Below, piece by piece: positions 18,178 through 26,944 of a stretch of DNA of 64,000 nt; within the stretch, counting starts at the first letter, position 1, and each line of letters opens with the position of its first letter. The stretch covers positions 309,373-373,372 of the forward strand of contig JBGAGG010000003.1 of assembly GCA_044226845.1 (NCBI GenBank). Reading direction: 5' to 3'. Both the position numbers and the translations under genes were made by a program. The DNA is from JAFDZO01 sp044226845. GTDB lineage: Bacteria > Bacteroidota > Ignavibacteria > Tepidaquicellales > Tepidaquicellaceae. Under the pieces are notes generated by a model that had not been told where the DNA came from, did not search any database, and was given only the letters and a program-made list of their open reading frames with translations.

Positions 18178-18561
18178 ATGAAACATTATACCGGAATACT
18201 TCTTGTAATTGTTTGCACATTTCTGGGGACAGCAGCACAGATTCTTTTTAAACTCTCTTCCAATACAGCAGTAACTCAAAAACACAGTTTAATAGACACG
18301 GTAATGAATCCTGTTCTCATAGGAGGATTCATTGCTTACGGTCTTAGCTTCTTAATTCTCACAATCGCATTAAAGGAAGATGACCTTTCCACATTGTATC
18401 CTTTTATAGGATTAACATACGTGTGGGTAAGTATTATCTCCCCTCTTTTTTTCCCGTCAGATTCATACAGCTTTTTAAGATTTGCAGGAGTTGCGGCTAT
18501 TGTCGCAGGTGTTTCTTTCATAGGATACGGAGGCAAAGGAGGTGATAAACGTGGAAAATAG
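18178..18561 (+). CDS. Small EamA/SMR-like membrane protein (ArnE/ArnF-like subunit 1)
   Basis: A 127-residue protein with four predicted transmembrane helices: YTGILLVIVCTFLGTAA, VLIGGFIAYGLSFLILTIA, the stretch around LYPFIGLTYVWVSIISPLFF, and FAGVAAIVAGVSFIGYG. The signature A-Q-I-L-F-K in helix 1 and the LYPFIGLTYVWV segment are shared with the next gene (LYPYASLSYLWV). This is typical of small multidrug resistance/EamA half transporters and of the ArnE-ArnF aminoarabinose-lipid flippase. Its 3' end overlaps the following gene and contains that gene's ribosome binding site. Function as one half of a heterodimer is inference. Confidence 0.7.
   Translation: MKHYTGILLVIVCTFLGTAAQILFKLSSNTAVTQKHSLIDTVMNPVLIGGFIAYGLSFLILTIALKEDDLSTLYPFIGLTYVWVSIISPLFFPSDSYSFLRFAGVAAIVAGVSFIGYGGKGGDKRGK
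18535..18553 (+). promoter_or_regulatory. Strong Shine-Dalgarno deciding the GTG start of the next gene
   Basis: AAAGGAGGTGAT at 18535-18546 is a full complement to the 3' end of 16S rRNA and lies eight bases (from GGAGG) before GTG at 18551. An alternative GTG at 18542 falls inside this sequence, so 18551 is the better start. Most other genes in the window have weak or no such site. Confidence 0.75.
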
Positions 18562-18913
18562 ACCAACAGAGCTCTGGGCTATAGGATTAGTTATTCTCAG
18601 CACAATCATAGGCGCTGCAGGACCAATCATGATGAAAGTCGGTGTGCGCGATATGAAGATGTCTCTCTTCAATATCATTAAAAATCCGCGTATAATTTTT
18701 GGAGCCTGTATGATGGTAATCTCCGCAGGTGTTTATATCATGGCTTTGAAAGGCGGCGAGCTCAGTGTGCTTTATCCTTATGCTTCACTAAGTTACCTTT
18801 GGGTAACTCTTATCTCTAAATTCTACTTAAAAGAAGAAATAAATAAACCAAAGATTGCGGGCATTGCACTGATAATACTTGGCATCATTCTCATAGGTCT
18901 CTCCAATAAATAA
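18551..18913 (+). CDS. Small EamA/SMR-like membrane protein (ArnE/ArnF-like subunit 2)
   Basis: A protein of about 120 residues with four transmembrane helices (LWAIGLVILSTIIGAAGPIM, the segment around FGACMMVISAGVYIMAL, LYPYASLSYLWVTLIS, and IAGIALIILGIILIGL). It is homologous to the preceding protein, and their reading frames overlap by about ten bases, so the two are probably made in equal amounts and pair. Start GTG 18551 is preferred because of a perfect Shine-Dalgarno upstream; GTG 18542 would add three residues. Next to a GT-C glycosyltransferase, the pair is a candidate lipid-linked-sugar flippase, but small cation/drug exporters share the fold. Confidence 0.7.
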   Translation: MENRPTELWAIGLVILSTIIGAAGPIMMKVGVRDMKMSLFNIIKNPRIIFGACMMVISAGVYIMALKGGELSVLYPYASLSYLWVTLISKFYLKEEINKPKIAGIALIILGIILIGLSNK

Positions 18914-18919
18914 ACTTAC

Positions 18920-20893
18920 CTATTTTTCGTACAAGTACTTTTTCAATATTTTAAATAATCCTTTTTTATCAAACGGCTTTTGAATGTACTCATCGAATCC
19001 TTCAGCTAGAAGCCTTTCCTTATCCCCTGCCATTGCTAAAGCTGTGGAGGCAAGCACCGGAGTTTTTTTGTTCACTTCTCCTTCGCGTATTCCTTTCAAA
19101 AGTTCAATACCGTTTATACCCGTAGTAAACTGTATATCAAGTATGATCAGATCAAACTTTTCAGTTGAATAATCTTTCAGTGCTTTTACGGAATCCTTTA
19201 CCGTTTTCACATTAAAAAAAGGAGATAGAAGCTTGTTTATGTAAAAACAGTCTACGTCATTATCTTCAACTACCAATATTCTTTTCTCTTTAGATTTAAA
19301 TATTTCCCAGTTGTATTCATTACTGCCGTTTCCATTATCTCTGTTATAAATAATTAAATTTCCATTACCGTTTCTATTCATATTTTCGGAACTTTTGCTC
19401 AGGCATGGCAAGAAAATAGAAAACTCACTGCCCTCACCTACACGGCTCGTAACTGTAATATGCCCGCCAAGCAGCTCAACAAATCTTCGTGCAATAGATA
19501 ACCCTATGCCTGTACCTTCGTAGTTTCTTTTCAAACCTTCGCTCGATTGCCTGAACCTGTCAAAAACAATTTCAAGGTCTTCAGGACTCATTCCAATTCC
19601 CGTATCGCTAACTGTAATATTTATAAATTGAAGGTCGTCCTTCTCAACTTTGTTCAATACAAGTTTTACATAGCCTTTATGGGTAAATTTTACAGCGTTA
19701 TCCAGCAGCTTGTGAATAATTTTTTCATACGCTGAAATGTCAATTCTACACATAAGATTTTCAGATTTTATATCTATCAACATATCAAGTTTTTTGGAAA
19801 CGCTCTTCTCAAACTGTTCAAAAACTCTTCTCGTTGTGTTAACTAAATTCACAGCTTCTTTCTTCAGTTGAACTTTTCCCGATTCAATTACAGATAAGTC
19901 AATTAAATCATTGAAAGTATCCAGCAGTCTTCTTCCGCTTACCTGAATTGCCTCTATATAAGATTTCTGCTCCGGATTTGATATTTCATTCGCCAGCATA
20001 TCGGAGAAACCCAGTATTCCGTTCAGCGGAGTGCGGAACTCATGACTAAGATTCGTAAGAAAAATTGTCTTCAGTTTATTCATTTCTTCGGCGCGTTCCT
20101 TTGCGTTATTAAGTTCCTGCTCTACAATTTTTCTTTGGGTAATATCTATAAATTTTATTATGATATAATTTACTTCATCCAGTGATATCTTTAAAAAATT
20201 TGCAAGTACTGAATTTACTTTACCCGATTTACTTTTAATGTCCAGTTCAAAATTCTTTATATAATGCTTCTCTATAAGCTTCTGCTTTATTTCATTATCA
20301 TAGATCTCAGTATCAAAAAGACCGAAATCAAAAATATAGCTGCCTATAGCTTCGTTTTCTTTGCAGCCGCTGAAATCGCAAAAGCCTTCATTAACATCCA
20401 TTATCAAACCTGATTCGAAGTTAACTATGCATGCAGGCACCGGAGAGTAATGAAATATCTTGGAAAATTTTTCTTCAGATTCCTTTAACTTTTTTTCCGC
20501 ATAATTTTTTTTCCTGTTCAGGTCCATTTTTTCAATTGCAGTATGAACTGCAGGTCCCAGCCTTGATAAATTCTGTTTCAATACATAATCATCTGCTCCT
20601 GATTTTATTATATCTACCGCTCTTTCTTCATCAAGAGTGCCAGTTATTTTTATAAAGGGAGTAAATGGCGCGTGTTCGTTCCTGTAGCTTAGCACTTCAA
20701 GTCCGTTAAATGACTGAAGATTGTAATCACTGAAAATAATATCCGGAGGATTTTCATGAAGCTGCTTTTTTACGTCTTCGAATTCGTAAGCATTCACATA
20801 CTCAAAATCAAACTTATTTTTTTTGAGTTCTCGTACTATAAGTTCAAGGTCGTACTTATTATCTTCGATGATAAGTATTTTGATTTTTCCCAT
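18920..20893 (-). CDS. Hybrid sensor histidine kinase with N- and C-terminal receiver domains
   Basis: A cytoplasmic signalling protein of 657 residues with no membrane segment. Order: receiver domain (residues about 4-120, IIEDNKYD, phospho-acceptor Asp56 in FSDYN, Lys in V-L-K-Q-N), PAS domain (about 138-255, ending KFIDITQRK), HisKA with the phospho-His near 284 in NLSHEFRTPLNG, HATPase (IHKLLDNAVKFTHKG, VSDTGIGMSPED, YEGTGIGLSIARR), and a second receiver (about 545-655, RILVVEDNDVD, LIILDIQ, Y-I-Q-K-P-F). It lies 58 bases downstream of a second kinase gene on the same strand. The first receiver could be phosphorylated by that kinase; no DNA-binding regulator is nearby. Confidence 0.93.
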   Translation of the reverse strand: MGKIKILIIEDNKYDLELIVRELKKNKFDFEYVNAYEFEDVKKQLHENPPDIIFSDYNLQSFNGLEVLSYRNEHAPFTPFIKITGTLDEERAVDIIKSGADDYVLKQNLSRLGPAVHTAIEKMDLNRKKNYAEKKLKESEEKFSKIFHYSPVPACIVNFESGLIMDVNEGFCDFSGCKENEAIGSYIFDFGLFDTEIYDNEIKQKLIEKHYIKNFELDIKSKSGKVNSVLANFLKISLDEVNYIIIKFIDITQRKIVEQELNNAKERAEEMNKLKTIFLTNLSHEFRTPLNGILGFSDMLANEISNPEQKSYIEAIQVSGRRLLDTFNDLIDLSVIESGKVQLKKEAVNLVNTTRRVFEQFEKSVSKKLDMLIDIKSENLMCRIDISAYEKIIHKLLDNAVKFTHKGYVKLVLNKVEKDDLQFINITVSDTGIGMSPEDLEIVFDRFRQSSEGLKRNYEGTGIGLSIARRFVELLGGHITVTSRVGEGSEFSIFLPCLSKSSENMNRNGNGNLIIYNRDNGNGSNEYNWEIFKSKEKRILVVEDNDVDCFYINKLLSPFFNVKTVKDSVKALKDYSTEKFDLIILDIQFTTGINGIELLKGIREGEVNKKTPVLASTALAMAGDKERLLAEGFDEYIQKPFDKKGLFKILKKYLYEK

Positions 20894-20951
20894 AGGGGGT
20901 TTTGTTTATTTTTAATCAATGCCTAAAGAAAAATAACAAGATTGGGCAGTA

Positions 20952-22736
20952 TTAATTTTTATTTGGTATCGTAAAGGAAAAAACTGTTTCTTCGTTAATT
21001 TTAGACTCAGCGGAAATAGTTCCGCCGTGAAGCCGGATAATTTTTTCACATAATGCCAGTCCCACTCCGTTACCGGGGAACTCAGAGTCTGAATGAAGCC
21101 GTTGAAAAACTCCGAACAACTTATTCGCATATACCGGGTTAAACCCTGCGCCGTTATCTTTTACATAATACCTTATACCCGTATCAGTTACGTTACATCC
21201 TATTTCAATCTGAGGATTTTCCTTCTTCGAACTGAACTTTAATGCATTCGAAATAAGATTTTTCCACACTTCAAACATCAGAACCTCATCTACATATGCA
21301 GGAAGCAATGGTTTTATGTTGAAGAATGCTCTATTTTTTTCCTCGCTTCCTATTATTACAATTGCATCATCAACAAGCTTTCTGAAATCAGTTACATTAT
21401 ATACAAGAGCTTTTCTTCCAAGTTTTGAAAAATTCAGAAGCTCATCTATAAACACTCCCATCTTGACGGCATTATCTCTTACAATATTCAGAAGCCGTTT
21501 GCCTTCATCATCTAAAACACTTTCATATTCATGCAGAACAATTTTTGAAAATCCGTCAATCGATCTTAACGGCGCTCTTAAATCATGTGAAACTGAATAA
21601 GTAAAAGACTCAAGGTCTTTATTCAGATGCTGCAGCTCGCTTATCTTAGTATCCATTTCGATATTAAGCTTTTTTACCTGTTCATAGCTTTTTTCCAGAT
21701 CTATCTCAGTCTGTCTTTTAGCGGTAATGTCCCTGAAAATTAATACTGCTCCCGTTACTTCATCTTTTTCATTGATAATGGGGGCAGCGCTGTCATCTAT
21801 GTGAATTTCACTGCCGAATTTATCAAGCAGAATAGTATGGTTATTCAGACCGACAATTTCCTTAGTTTCAAGCGCCCTTTTTATAGGGCTTGGCACAACT
21901 TCCCTCGTGCCCTCTTTATAAATATTGAAAATAGTTTCAATGTTTCTTCCAATTGCTTCATCAGCTGACCATTTCGTAACAACTTCCGCAACTTTATTCA
22001 TAAATGTTATAATGCCTTTAGCATCGGTAGTAATCACGGCATCACCTATACTGATAAGTGATGTTGAAAAGAACAGCTTGCTTTGATTTGCCTCAGCTTG
22101 AAGTTTTTTTCTTAGCTCGTTTTCACGCCGTAAAGATAAGAAAATAGAAATTATTATCCCGAAACTTATAGTGAAGCCTGCAGAATAGCTCCATAGAGTA
22201 TTTCTGCTGCTGGCAAGAGTTACTTCTTCATTATTTTTTAAAATTAAATTTTCTTTTGTAAGTAAATCTTTCATCACCGAGCGAATAGAATCCATGTACA
22301 CTTTGCCCAAATCGGAATTTATTCTTGCGATTACAGAATCGTCAAGTCTTTTTTCTTTTAACTCTACAGTAAAATTCAGTTCATATAATTTTTTATTTAT
22401 TAATCTTTCAAGCAGCGAATATTCATTCAATTTTTCCGGGCTTCCGGATATATTATTTTTATATTGTTCGAGGAGAATGTTAATTTCCTTTTTAGAGCCA
22501 TAGTAGGGTTCGAGATATGAATTGTTGCGAGTAATAATATAACCTCGCTGGCCGGTCTCGCCATCGATTATAGATTTTTCTATTCTGGCAAGCAGGTTTA
22601 TTGCATAATATGATTTTTTAACAAGCTCTGCATTATCATGCAGCGCAGTTAGATTAAAGTATATGGCAAACGAAATTGCAATAAGTATTAATATAGCACA
22701 AAGAAAAGCTGCATTAATAATTTTCCTTTTTTCCAT
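20952..22736 (-). CDS. Membrane sensor histidine kinase (CHASE3-PAS-HisKA-HATPase)
   Basis: 594 residues. A first transmembrane helix at about 8-28 and a second at about 186-202 enclose an extracytoplasmic CHASE3-type helical domain, recognised by I-D-G-E-T-G-Q-R-G-Y at residues 57-66. A PAS domain follows (about 217-340, DAVITTDAKGIITFMN, ending LIFRDITAKRQ), then a coiled-coil linker. HisKA has its phospho-His at 384 in SVSHDLRAPLRS. The HATPase domain has NLISNALKFSSK, KDNGAGFNPVYA and GNGVGLALCEKII. The HisKA/HATPase sequence is of the phytochrome-like class. It is probably cotranscribed with the hybrid kinase that follows. Signal unknown. Confidence 0.93.
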   Translation of the reverse strand: MEKRKIINAAFLCAILILIAISFAIYFNLTALHDNAELVKKSYYAINLLARIEKSIIDGETGQRGYIITRNNSYLEPYYGSKKEINILLEQYKNNISGSPEKLNEYSLLERLINKKLYELNFTVELKEKRLDDSVIARINSDLGKVYMDSIRSVMKDLLTKENLILKNNEEVTLASSRNTLWSYSAGFTISFGIIISIFLSLRRENELRKKLQAEANQSKLFFSTSLISIGDAVITTDAKGIITFMNKVAEVVTKWSADEAIGRNIETIFNIYKEGTREVVPSPIKRALETKEIVGLNNHTILLDKFGSEIHIDDSAAPIINEKDEVTGAVLIFRDITAKRQTEIDLEKSYEQVKKLNIEMDTKISELQHLNKDLESFTYSVSHDLRAPLRSIDGFSKIVLHEYESVLDDEGKRLLNIVRDNAVKMGVFIDELLNFSKLGRKALVYNVTDFRKLVDDAIVIIGSEEKNRAFFNIKPLLPAYVDEVLMFEVWKNLISNALKFSSKKENPQIEIGCNVTDTGIRYYVKDNGAGFNPVYANKLFGVFQRLHSDSEFPGNGVGLALCEKIIRLHGGTISAESKINEETVFSFTIPNKN

Positions 22737-23336
22737 CCCTATAGAACTTTTAAATTACATATCATTGACTATTATACAGACGATATGATAATTAATCCCC
22801 CTCTTTACTACAAAAATATAGTATATGCACTATTTATGTAAAAAAATTATTAGATTTAATTATTGATTAATCATAATTCTCTAAAAATCCAATTCATAGT
22901 AGTATAAATACTATCTTACCGCATAAATTTTTTTATTAGTTGTGTTGAAATTTAATTTTTTAGACTATTTTTTTGTAAATGCCGGAATAAAAAGTATAAA
23001 AAAATCAATTTCTTTATCAATTTAAAAAATTGAAAAAGAAATATCCTCTCATTAGGATAGAGAATTTTGAAGGGAGTTAAAAAGGCGCTTAGTACTTTGC
23101 ACTTTTTTACAACCTTTTAAAAAAAAAGTTATTAAAAATGCCACTCGAGTTTAAGATAAAAATATTTTTAAAAAAAAGCAATTTCAATATGTAAAATTTC
23201 ATAATAAATTTATAACATGAAAAAAATATTTCAGACCTTGAAAATCGAATTCGAAAATTGTACATAGTATATCTGAATTGAAGTTATTTCACAAAAACGG
23301 TACCTTAATCTTTCCAATAATTTAACCATAAATTAA
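22737..23336. other. 600-base intergenic region, no gene recognised
   Basis: Extremely AT-rich DNA between the divergent kinase gene and a lipoprotein gene. It contains many A and T runs and a small inverted repeat (TATCCTCTCATTAGGATA near 23041). I find no open frame of note, no tRNA and no riboswitch I can name. Promoters for both flanking genes must lie here. Confidence 0.5.
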
Positions 23337-24014
23337 ATGAAATCTCTTATTCTTTCTTTCTTTGTAATTTTATGTTTGATTGGTGTAAATGGATGTGTAA
23401 ATGTTGACCAGAAAACAACTTTGAAAGAAGACGGCTCGGGCACTATTAAGCTTCACTACTGGACTTCTATGAAAAATCTATCTATGGGCGAAGAAATAGG
23501 CGGCTTCTCATTTTCTGAATCGGGAGTAAAAACGAATTATACTGCACCGGGAGTTGAACCCTCGGATATTAAAATAACTGAAAACACAGACGACTCTACC
23601 AAACACGTAAACCTTACTGTAGGCTTTAAAGATTTTAACAAACTGAGCGATGCAAAAGGATTTGCTAAATCCAAACAAGTCTGGGCAAAAGGAAAAGACG
23701 GCATGGATTTCAAATACACTTTATTAAAAGATACTGCTAATGCCGGCGGAATGGGTATGGAAGAATTCAAACTGAATTATGAATTCGCAATGCCGGGTGA
23801 AGTTATCGTAACCAATGCAACATCTAAAGACGGAACAAATTTAAAATGGAGCAAAACTGTTGCTGACCTTAAAGACGACGTAGTAATGACTGCTACCATA
23901 AAAGGCGGCGGAGATAAAAAATGCGGTCTGTTCGGTATGGAATTACCTGTGATAGTTTTCTTCGGACTAATGTTCGGCTATACTCTCAGAAATAAAAACA
24001 AAAAGAGAAAATAA
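23337..24014 (+). CDS. Hypothetical lipoprotein with C-terminal membrane anchor
   Basis: 225 residues. The N-terminus KSLILSFFVILCLIGVNGC is a lipoprotein signal with the acceptor Cys at about residue 20. The mature part resembles LppM/DUF3153-like proteins: V-N-V-D-Q-K-T-T-L-K-E-D-G-S-G-T-I begins a beta-rich domain with a G-S-G turn. Near the C-terminus one hydrophobic helix (LPVIVFFGLMFGYTL) is followed by a basic tail, so the protein would be held at both ends. The specific role is unknown. A strong terminator lies 30 bases downstream, so it is probably transcribed alone. Confidence 0.7.
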   Translation: MKSLILSFFVILCLIGVNGCVNVDQKTTLKEDGSGTIKLHYWTSMKNLSMGEEIGGFSFSESGVKTNYTAPGVEPSDIKITENTDDSTKHVNLTVGFKDFNKLSDAKGFAKSKQVWAKGKDGMDFKYTLLKDTANAGGMGMEEFKLNYEFAMPGEVIVTNATSKDGTNLKWSKTVADLKDDVVMTATIKGGGDKKCGLFGMELPVIVFFGLMFGYTLRNKNKKRK

Positions 24015-24043
24015 TATTTTTTTAATTTACATTTTTTTAAATG

Positions 24044-24074
24044 AAGGCAATTCTTATGAATTGCCTTTTTTTAT
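24044..24074 (+). terminator. Rho-independent terminator
   Basis: Perfect 10-bp stem AAGGCAATTC (24044-24053) and GAATTGCCTT (24058-24067) with TTAT loop, followed by a T-run. It ends the lipoprotein transcript. Confidence 0.9.
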
Positions 24075-24173
24075 ACACTACCCTGAAAATTCCACTCCAC
24101 TCATCTTATTAATATTTACAATTTGTTAACTATAACTTGATATAGATTGTATATATTTTAGTTTAAAATCTAA

Positions 24174-25643
24174 ATGTACTCAAACGAAGAATTACTTAAA
24201 GAATTAATTTCTTTGAGAGAGAGTATTATTTCGGAGGGGCTTAAATTATACTCAGCATATCAAACGCACATTACAAGAGACCAGTTCAAATACAGCGCTC
24301 TTAACTTATCCTATTATGTAGCAGCCAGAAGGCGCGACCTTAGGAAAATACAAACCTACCTTACAGCAAACGGATTATCATCGCTCGGACGAAGTGAGTC
24401 GAGAGTAATGGAAACTCTTGATTCTGTAATCATTAATCTTAATTCCATAACAGGAAACAAAATATCATTAGATGTAGAGCGTCCTTCTTTAGAGAGATTC
24501 TTTAAAGGGGAGGATATACTAAAACAAAATACAGTAGAAATTTTCGGAGAATCATTCCGGGACAGAGATGTTAAGATTATGGTGACATTGCCTGAATCAG
24601 CTTCAGAAGATTACAAACTTGCAAAGAATTTACTGATATCAGGGACTAATATTTTCAGGATAAACTGCGCACATGATACTCAGGAAGACTGGGAACGTAT
24701 GATTCACAATATAAGAAGAGCTGAAAAAAGCACAGGAATAAAAGCAAAGATATCTATGGATATTGGCGGTCCTAAGATAAGATTAAAAGACTTAAAAACT
24801 CCGAAGAAAAAACAATCAAGAGTTTTTAAAGATGAGCTTATACTTCTTACAAAGGAAAAAAAGAACACTGATAAATTTGGTTTTTCCTGCCGCTGTTCAA
24901 TACCGGAAATTCTTGATGAAGTAAAATTGGGAAACCGGGTTATAATAGATGACGGAAAAATTATAACTGAAGTTGTTGATATAGTTCCTGATGGTATTTT
25001 GTTAAGAGTTAAGAGTATTTCTCCTGAAGGGAAAAAATTAAAGAATGACAAAGGAATTAATTTCCCTGATTGCGAATGTAATATCCCGCCCATCACAAAA
25101 AAGGACAAGGCAGATATAAAGTTTATTCTGAATAATGCCGATATACTGGGCTATTCATTTGTACAGACAGTCAAGGATATAGATTTGCTTGAAGAAGAGA
25201 TTATGAAAAATGAACCGGTAAATAAAAATATTGCTATAATAGCGAAGATAGAGACTAAGCTTGCAGTTAATAATCTTCCCGGCTTAATTGCCCATGCAGC
25301 TGGAAAATTTCCGTTTGCAATTATGATTGCGCGCGGAGATTTGGCTGTCGAAATCGGATATGAACGTCTTGCTGAAATTCAGGAAGAAATTTTATGGATA
25401 TGCGAAGCAGCTCATGTTCCCGTAATATGGGCTACGCAGGTTCTGGAAACTCTGGTAAAAGACGGAATACCTACACGAGCAGAAATTACAGATGCTGCTA
25501 TGTCTGAACGGGCAGAGTGTGTAATGCTCAACAAAGGAGAATATATAGTGGAAGCTGTGAACATCCTCGATAACGTTTTAAGGAGAATGCAGATGCATCA
25601 ATTGAAAAAAACTCCGCAGCTCCGCGCATTAAAAAGCTGGTAA
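24174..25643 (+). CDS. Pyruvate-kinase-like protein with N-terminal extension
   Basis: 489 residues. Residues about 1-130 form an alpha-helical extension with no recognised domain. The rest is the barrel of pyruvate kinase: VKIMVTLPESA, TNIFRINCAHDT (family usually R-L-N-F-S-H), MDIGGPKIRL, VIIDDGKI, GYSFVQTVKDI, IIAKIETKLAVNNL (catalytic Lys and metal-binding Glu), MIARGDLAVEIG (metal-binding Asp) and IWATQVLETL. It stops soon after the barrel, so the regulatory C-terminal domain of normal pyruvate kinases is missing. The Ser of the K+/phosphate site is changed (C-A-H in place of F-S-H). It probably belongs to the divergent pyruvate-kinase-like family; activity is uncertain. Confidence 0.8.
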   Translation: MYSNEELLKELISLRESIISEGLKLYSAYQTHITRDQFKYSALNLSYYVAARRRDLRKIQTYLTANGLSSLGRSESRVMETLDSVIINLNSITGNKISLDVERPSLERFFKGEDILKQNTVEIFGESFRDRDVKIMVTLPESASEDYKLAKNLLISGTNIFRINCAHDTQEDWERMIHNIRRAEKSTGIKAKISMDIGGPKIRLKDLKTPKKKQSRVFKDELILLTKEKKNTDKFGFSCRCSIPEILDEVKLGNRVIIDDGKIITEVVDIVPDGILLRVKSISPEGKKLKNDKGINFPDCECNIPPITKKDKADIKFILNNADILGYSFVQTVKDIDLLEEEIMKNEPVNKNIAIIAKIETKLAVNNLPGLIAHAAGKFPFAIMIARGDLAVEIGYERLAEIQEEILWICEAAHVPVIWATQVLETLVKDGIPTRAEITDAAMSERAECVMLNKGEYIVEAVNILDNVLRRMQMHQLKKTPQLRALKSW

Positions 25644-25649
25644 ATTTAT

Positions 25650-26180
25650 CTAGACCGGTTTGAACTGTTCAAACGCCTGAGAGCATGCATCACAATAGTG
25701 TATAGCGCGGCAGAGAGTTGGTCCGAAAGGATTTCGAAGCCGCGTTTTTTTACTGCCGCAAAACGGACATTCAACATTGGTCAGCAAATCAATCGAAATT
25801 AATTCATTGTTAAGATGAGCCGGCAATGCAAAGCCCGATTCTTTAAGATGCTTTCTTCCCTCTTCTGTTATCATATCAGTCGACCATTGTACATCGAAAT
25901 CAACCTTTACTTCAACATCTTCTACAGGAAGTTCTAATACTTTATTCTTAATTTCTGATTTTAAAATTTCAACTGCAGGGCATCCTGCAAAAGTCGGAGT
26001 CATTCTAACTTCAACTTTGTTATCAGCCGAAATTTTTATTCCCGTTATCATCCCAAGCTCAACTACAGAGACACGCGGAATTTCCGGGTCCTTTACTTCA
26101 TGAAGTAATGAAATAATTTCTTCTTCAGTAATAAGTGTTAATTCATCCATATCGTACATTGTTTGTAGTGATTTTACCAT
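25650..26180 (-). CDS. paaD: Phenylacetyl-CoA epoxidase subunit PaaD
   Basis: A 176-residue member of the MIP18/DUF59 family, thought to mature the iron site of the phenylacetyl-CoA 1,2-epoxidase. The N-terminal DUF59 part has ITEEEIISLLHEVKDPEIP, VVELGMI and TPTFAGCPAVE. The C-terminal zinc-ribbon-like part has C-P-F-C-G-S then C-R-A-I-H-Y-C-D-A-C, with four metal-ligand Cys expected. Its start overlaps the paaC stop by seven bases. The length and the C-terminal Cys set fit PaaD and not a general SufT protein. Confidence 0.92.
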   Translation of the reverse strand: MVKSLQTMYDMDELTLITEEEIISLLHEVKDPEIPRVSVVELGMITGIKISADNKVEVRMTPTFAGCPAVEILKSEIKNKVLELPVEDVEVKVDFDVQWSTDMITEEGRKHLKESGFALPAHLNNELISIDLLTNVECPFCGSKKTRLRNPFGPTLCRAIHYCDACSQAFEQFKPV

Positions 26181-26944
26181 TCTGCTGCAGGGTCAATTGA
26201 ATAAACTTCAGTCATTTCATCAAGCAGCGGCTGTAAAAACTCTGTGTGATATCCTTTTCTTCCGCCAAAGGCTAGTGTACTTAGATTAGCATCGTTAACA
26301 TCCGGCATTTTCAAATTCGATTTTTCTATTACTTCAGTCACAATATCCGTCCATACTTTCTGTAACAATTCTTCTCCGTCAAAAACTCCCGATTCAATTA
26401 ACTCACTTTCATAATCCGATTTTTCAAAAATTCCCAGCGCCAGCGGATAACATTCGTTAAGCGCTGCCTGCATTCTTATATTGCTTTCATCCGTAGCTTT
26501 TCCTAACTGGCTTATCCATATATTGGCGTGCATCGTATGATATTTTATTTCCCCTCTCACTTTCTTTGCAAGATTTGCCAAAGGCTGGCATGATGACTTT
26601 GTAAGCATGTCAAAACGGATCGCTTCAGCAGTATCAAATAAAAAATGTCTCATTAAGCTGAAATCATAATCGCGTATCGGGTACTCTACAAAGTGGCAGC
26701 AGTAGAAGTTCTTTTCGTTGCGGGTAAATGCCAGTGTATCGGCATCAGCTTCTCCCATAGAGTGTAATATATTATATAATGCCTGGGCATGCCCAAGCTT
26801 ATCCTGCGCCATTGAAGAAAATGCAATATCTTCTTCCAGTATAGGTCCGAGACCTGTCCATTCGGAATTTCTATGACCGATGATTAAATCGTCATCAGCC
26901 ATTCTGAAAAGCAGATTTTTTATTGCCTGCGTATTGTCGCTCAT
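26174..26944 (-). CDS. paaC: Phenylacetyl-CoA epoxidase subunit PaaC
   Basis: A 256-residue ferritin-like structural subunit that pairs with the catalytic PaaA. The sequence shows the family start IKNLLFRMADDDLIIGHRNSEW, AFSSMAQDKLGHAQALYN, and YHTMHANIWISQLG, with the degenerate metal-ligand pattern typical of PaaC. It overlaps paaB by four bases and paaD by seven, indicating tight coupling. The genes run paaA-paaB-paaC-paaD on the minus strand. Confidence 0.94.
   Translation of the reverse strand: MSDNTQAIKNLLFRMADDDLIIGHRNSEWTGLGPILEEDIAFSSMAQDKLGHAQALYNILHSMGEADADTLAFTRNEKNFYCCHFVEYPIRDYDFSLMRHFLFDTAEAIRFDMLTKSSCQPLANLAKKVRGEIKYHTMHANIWISQLGKATDESNIRMQAALNECYPLALGIFEKSDYESELIESGVFDGEELLQKVWTDIVTEVIEKSNLKMPDVNDANLSTLAFGGRKGYHTEFLQPLLDEMTEVYSIDPAAEW

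Noticed and set aside
23085..23110. Sigma-54 promoter before the lipoprotein gene
   Set aside because: GG and GC words are present but spaced 13 bases apart instead of 10, so they do not fit the -24/-12 pattern.
24704..25108. Minus-strand open frame of 134 codons inside the pyruvate-kinase-like gene
   Set aside because: Antisense shadow: Ser/Phe/Ile-rich translation, no start context.
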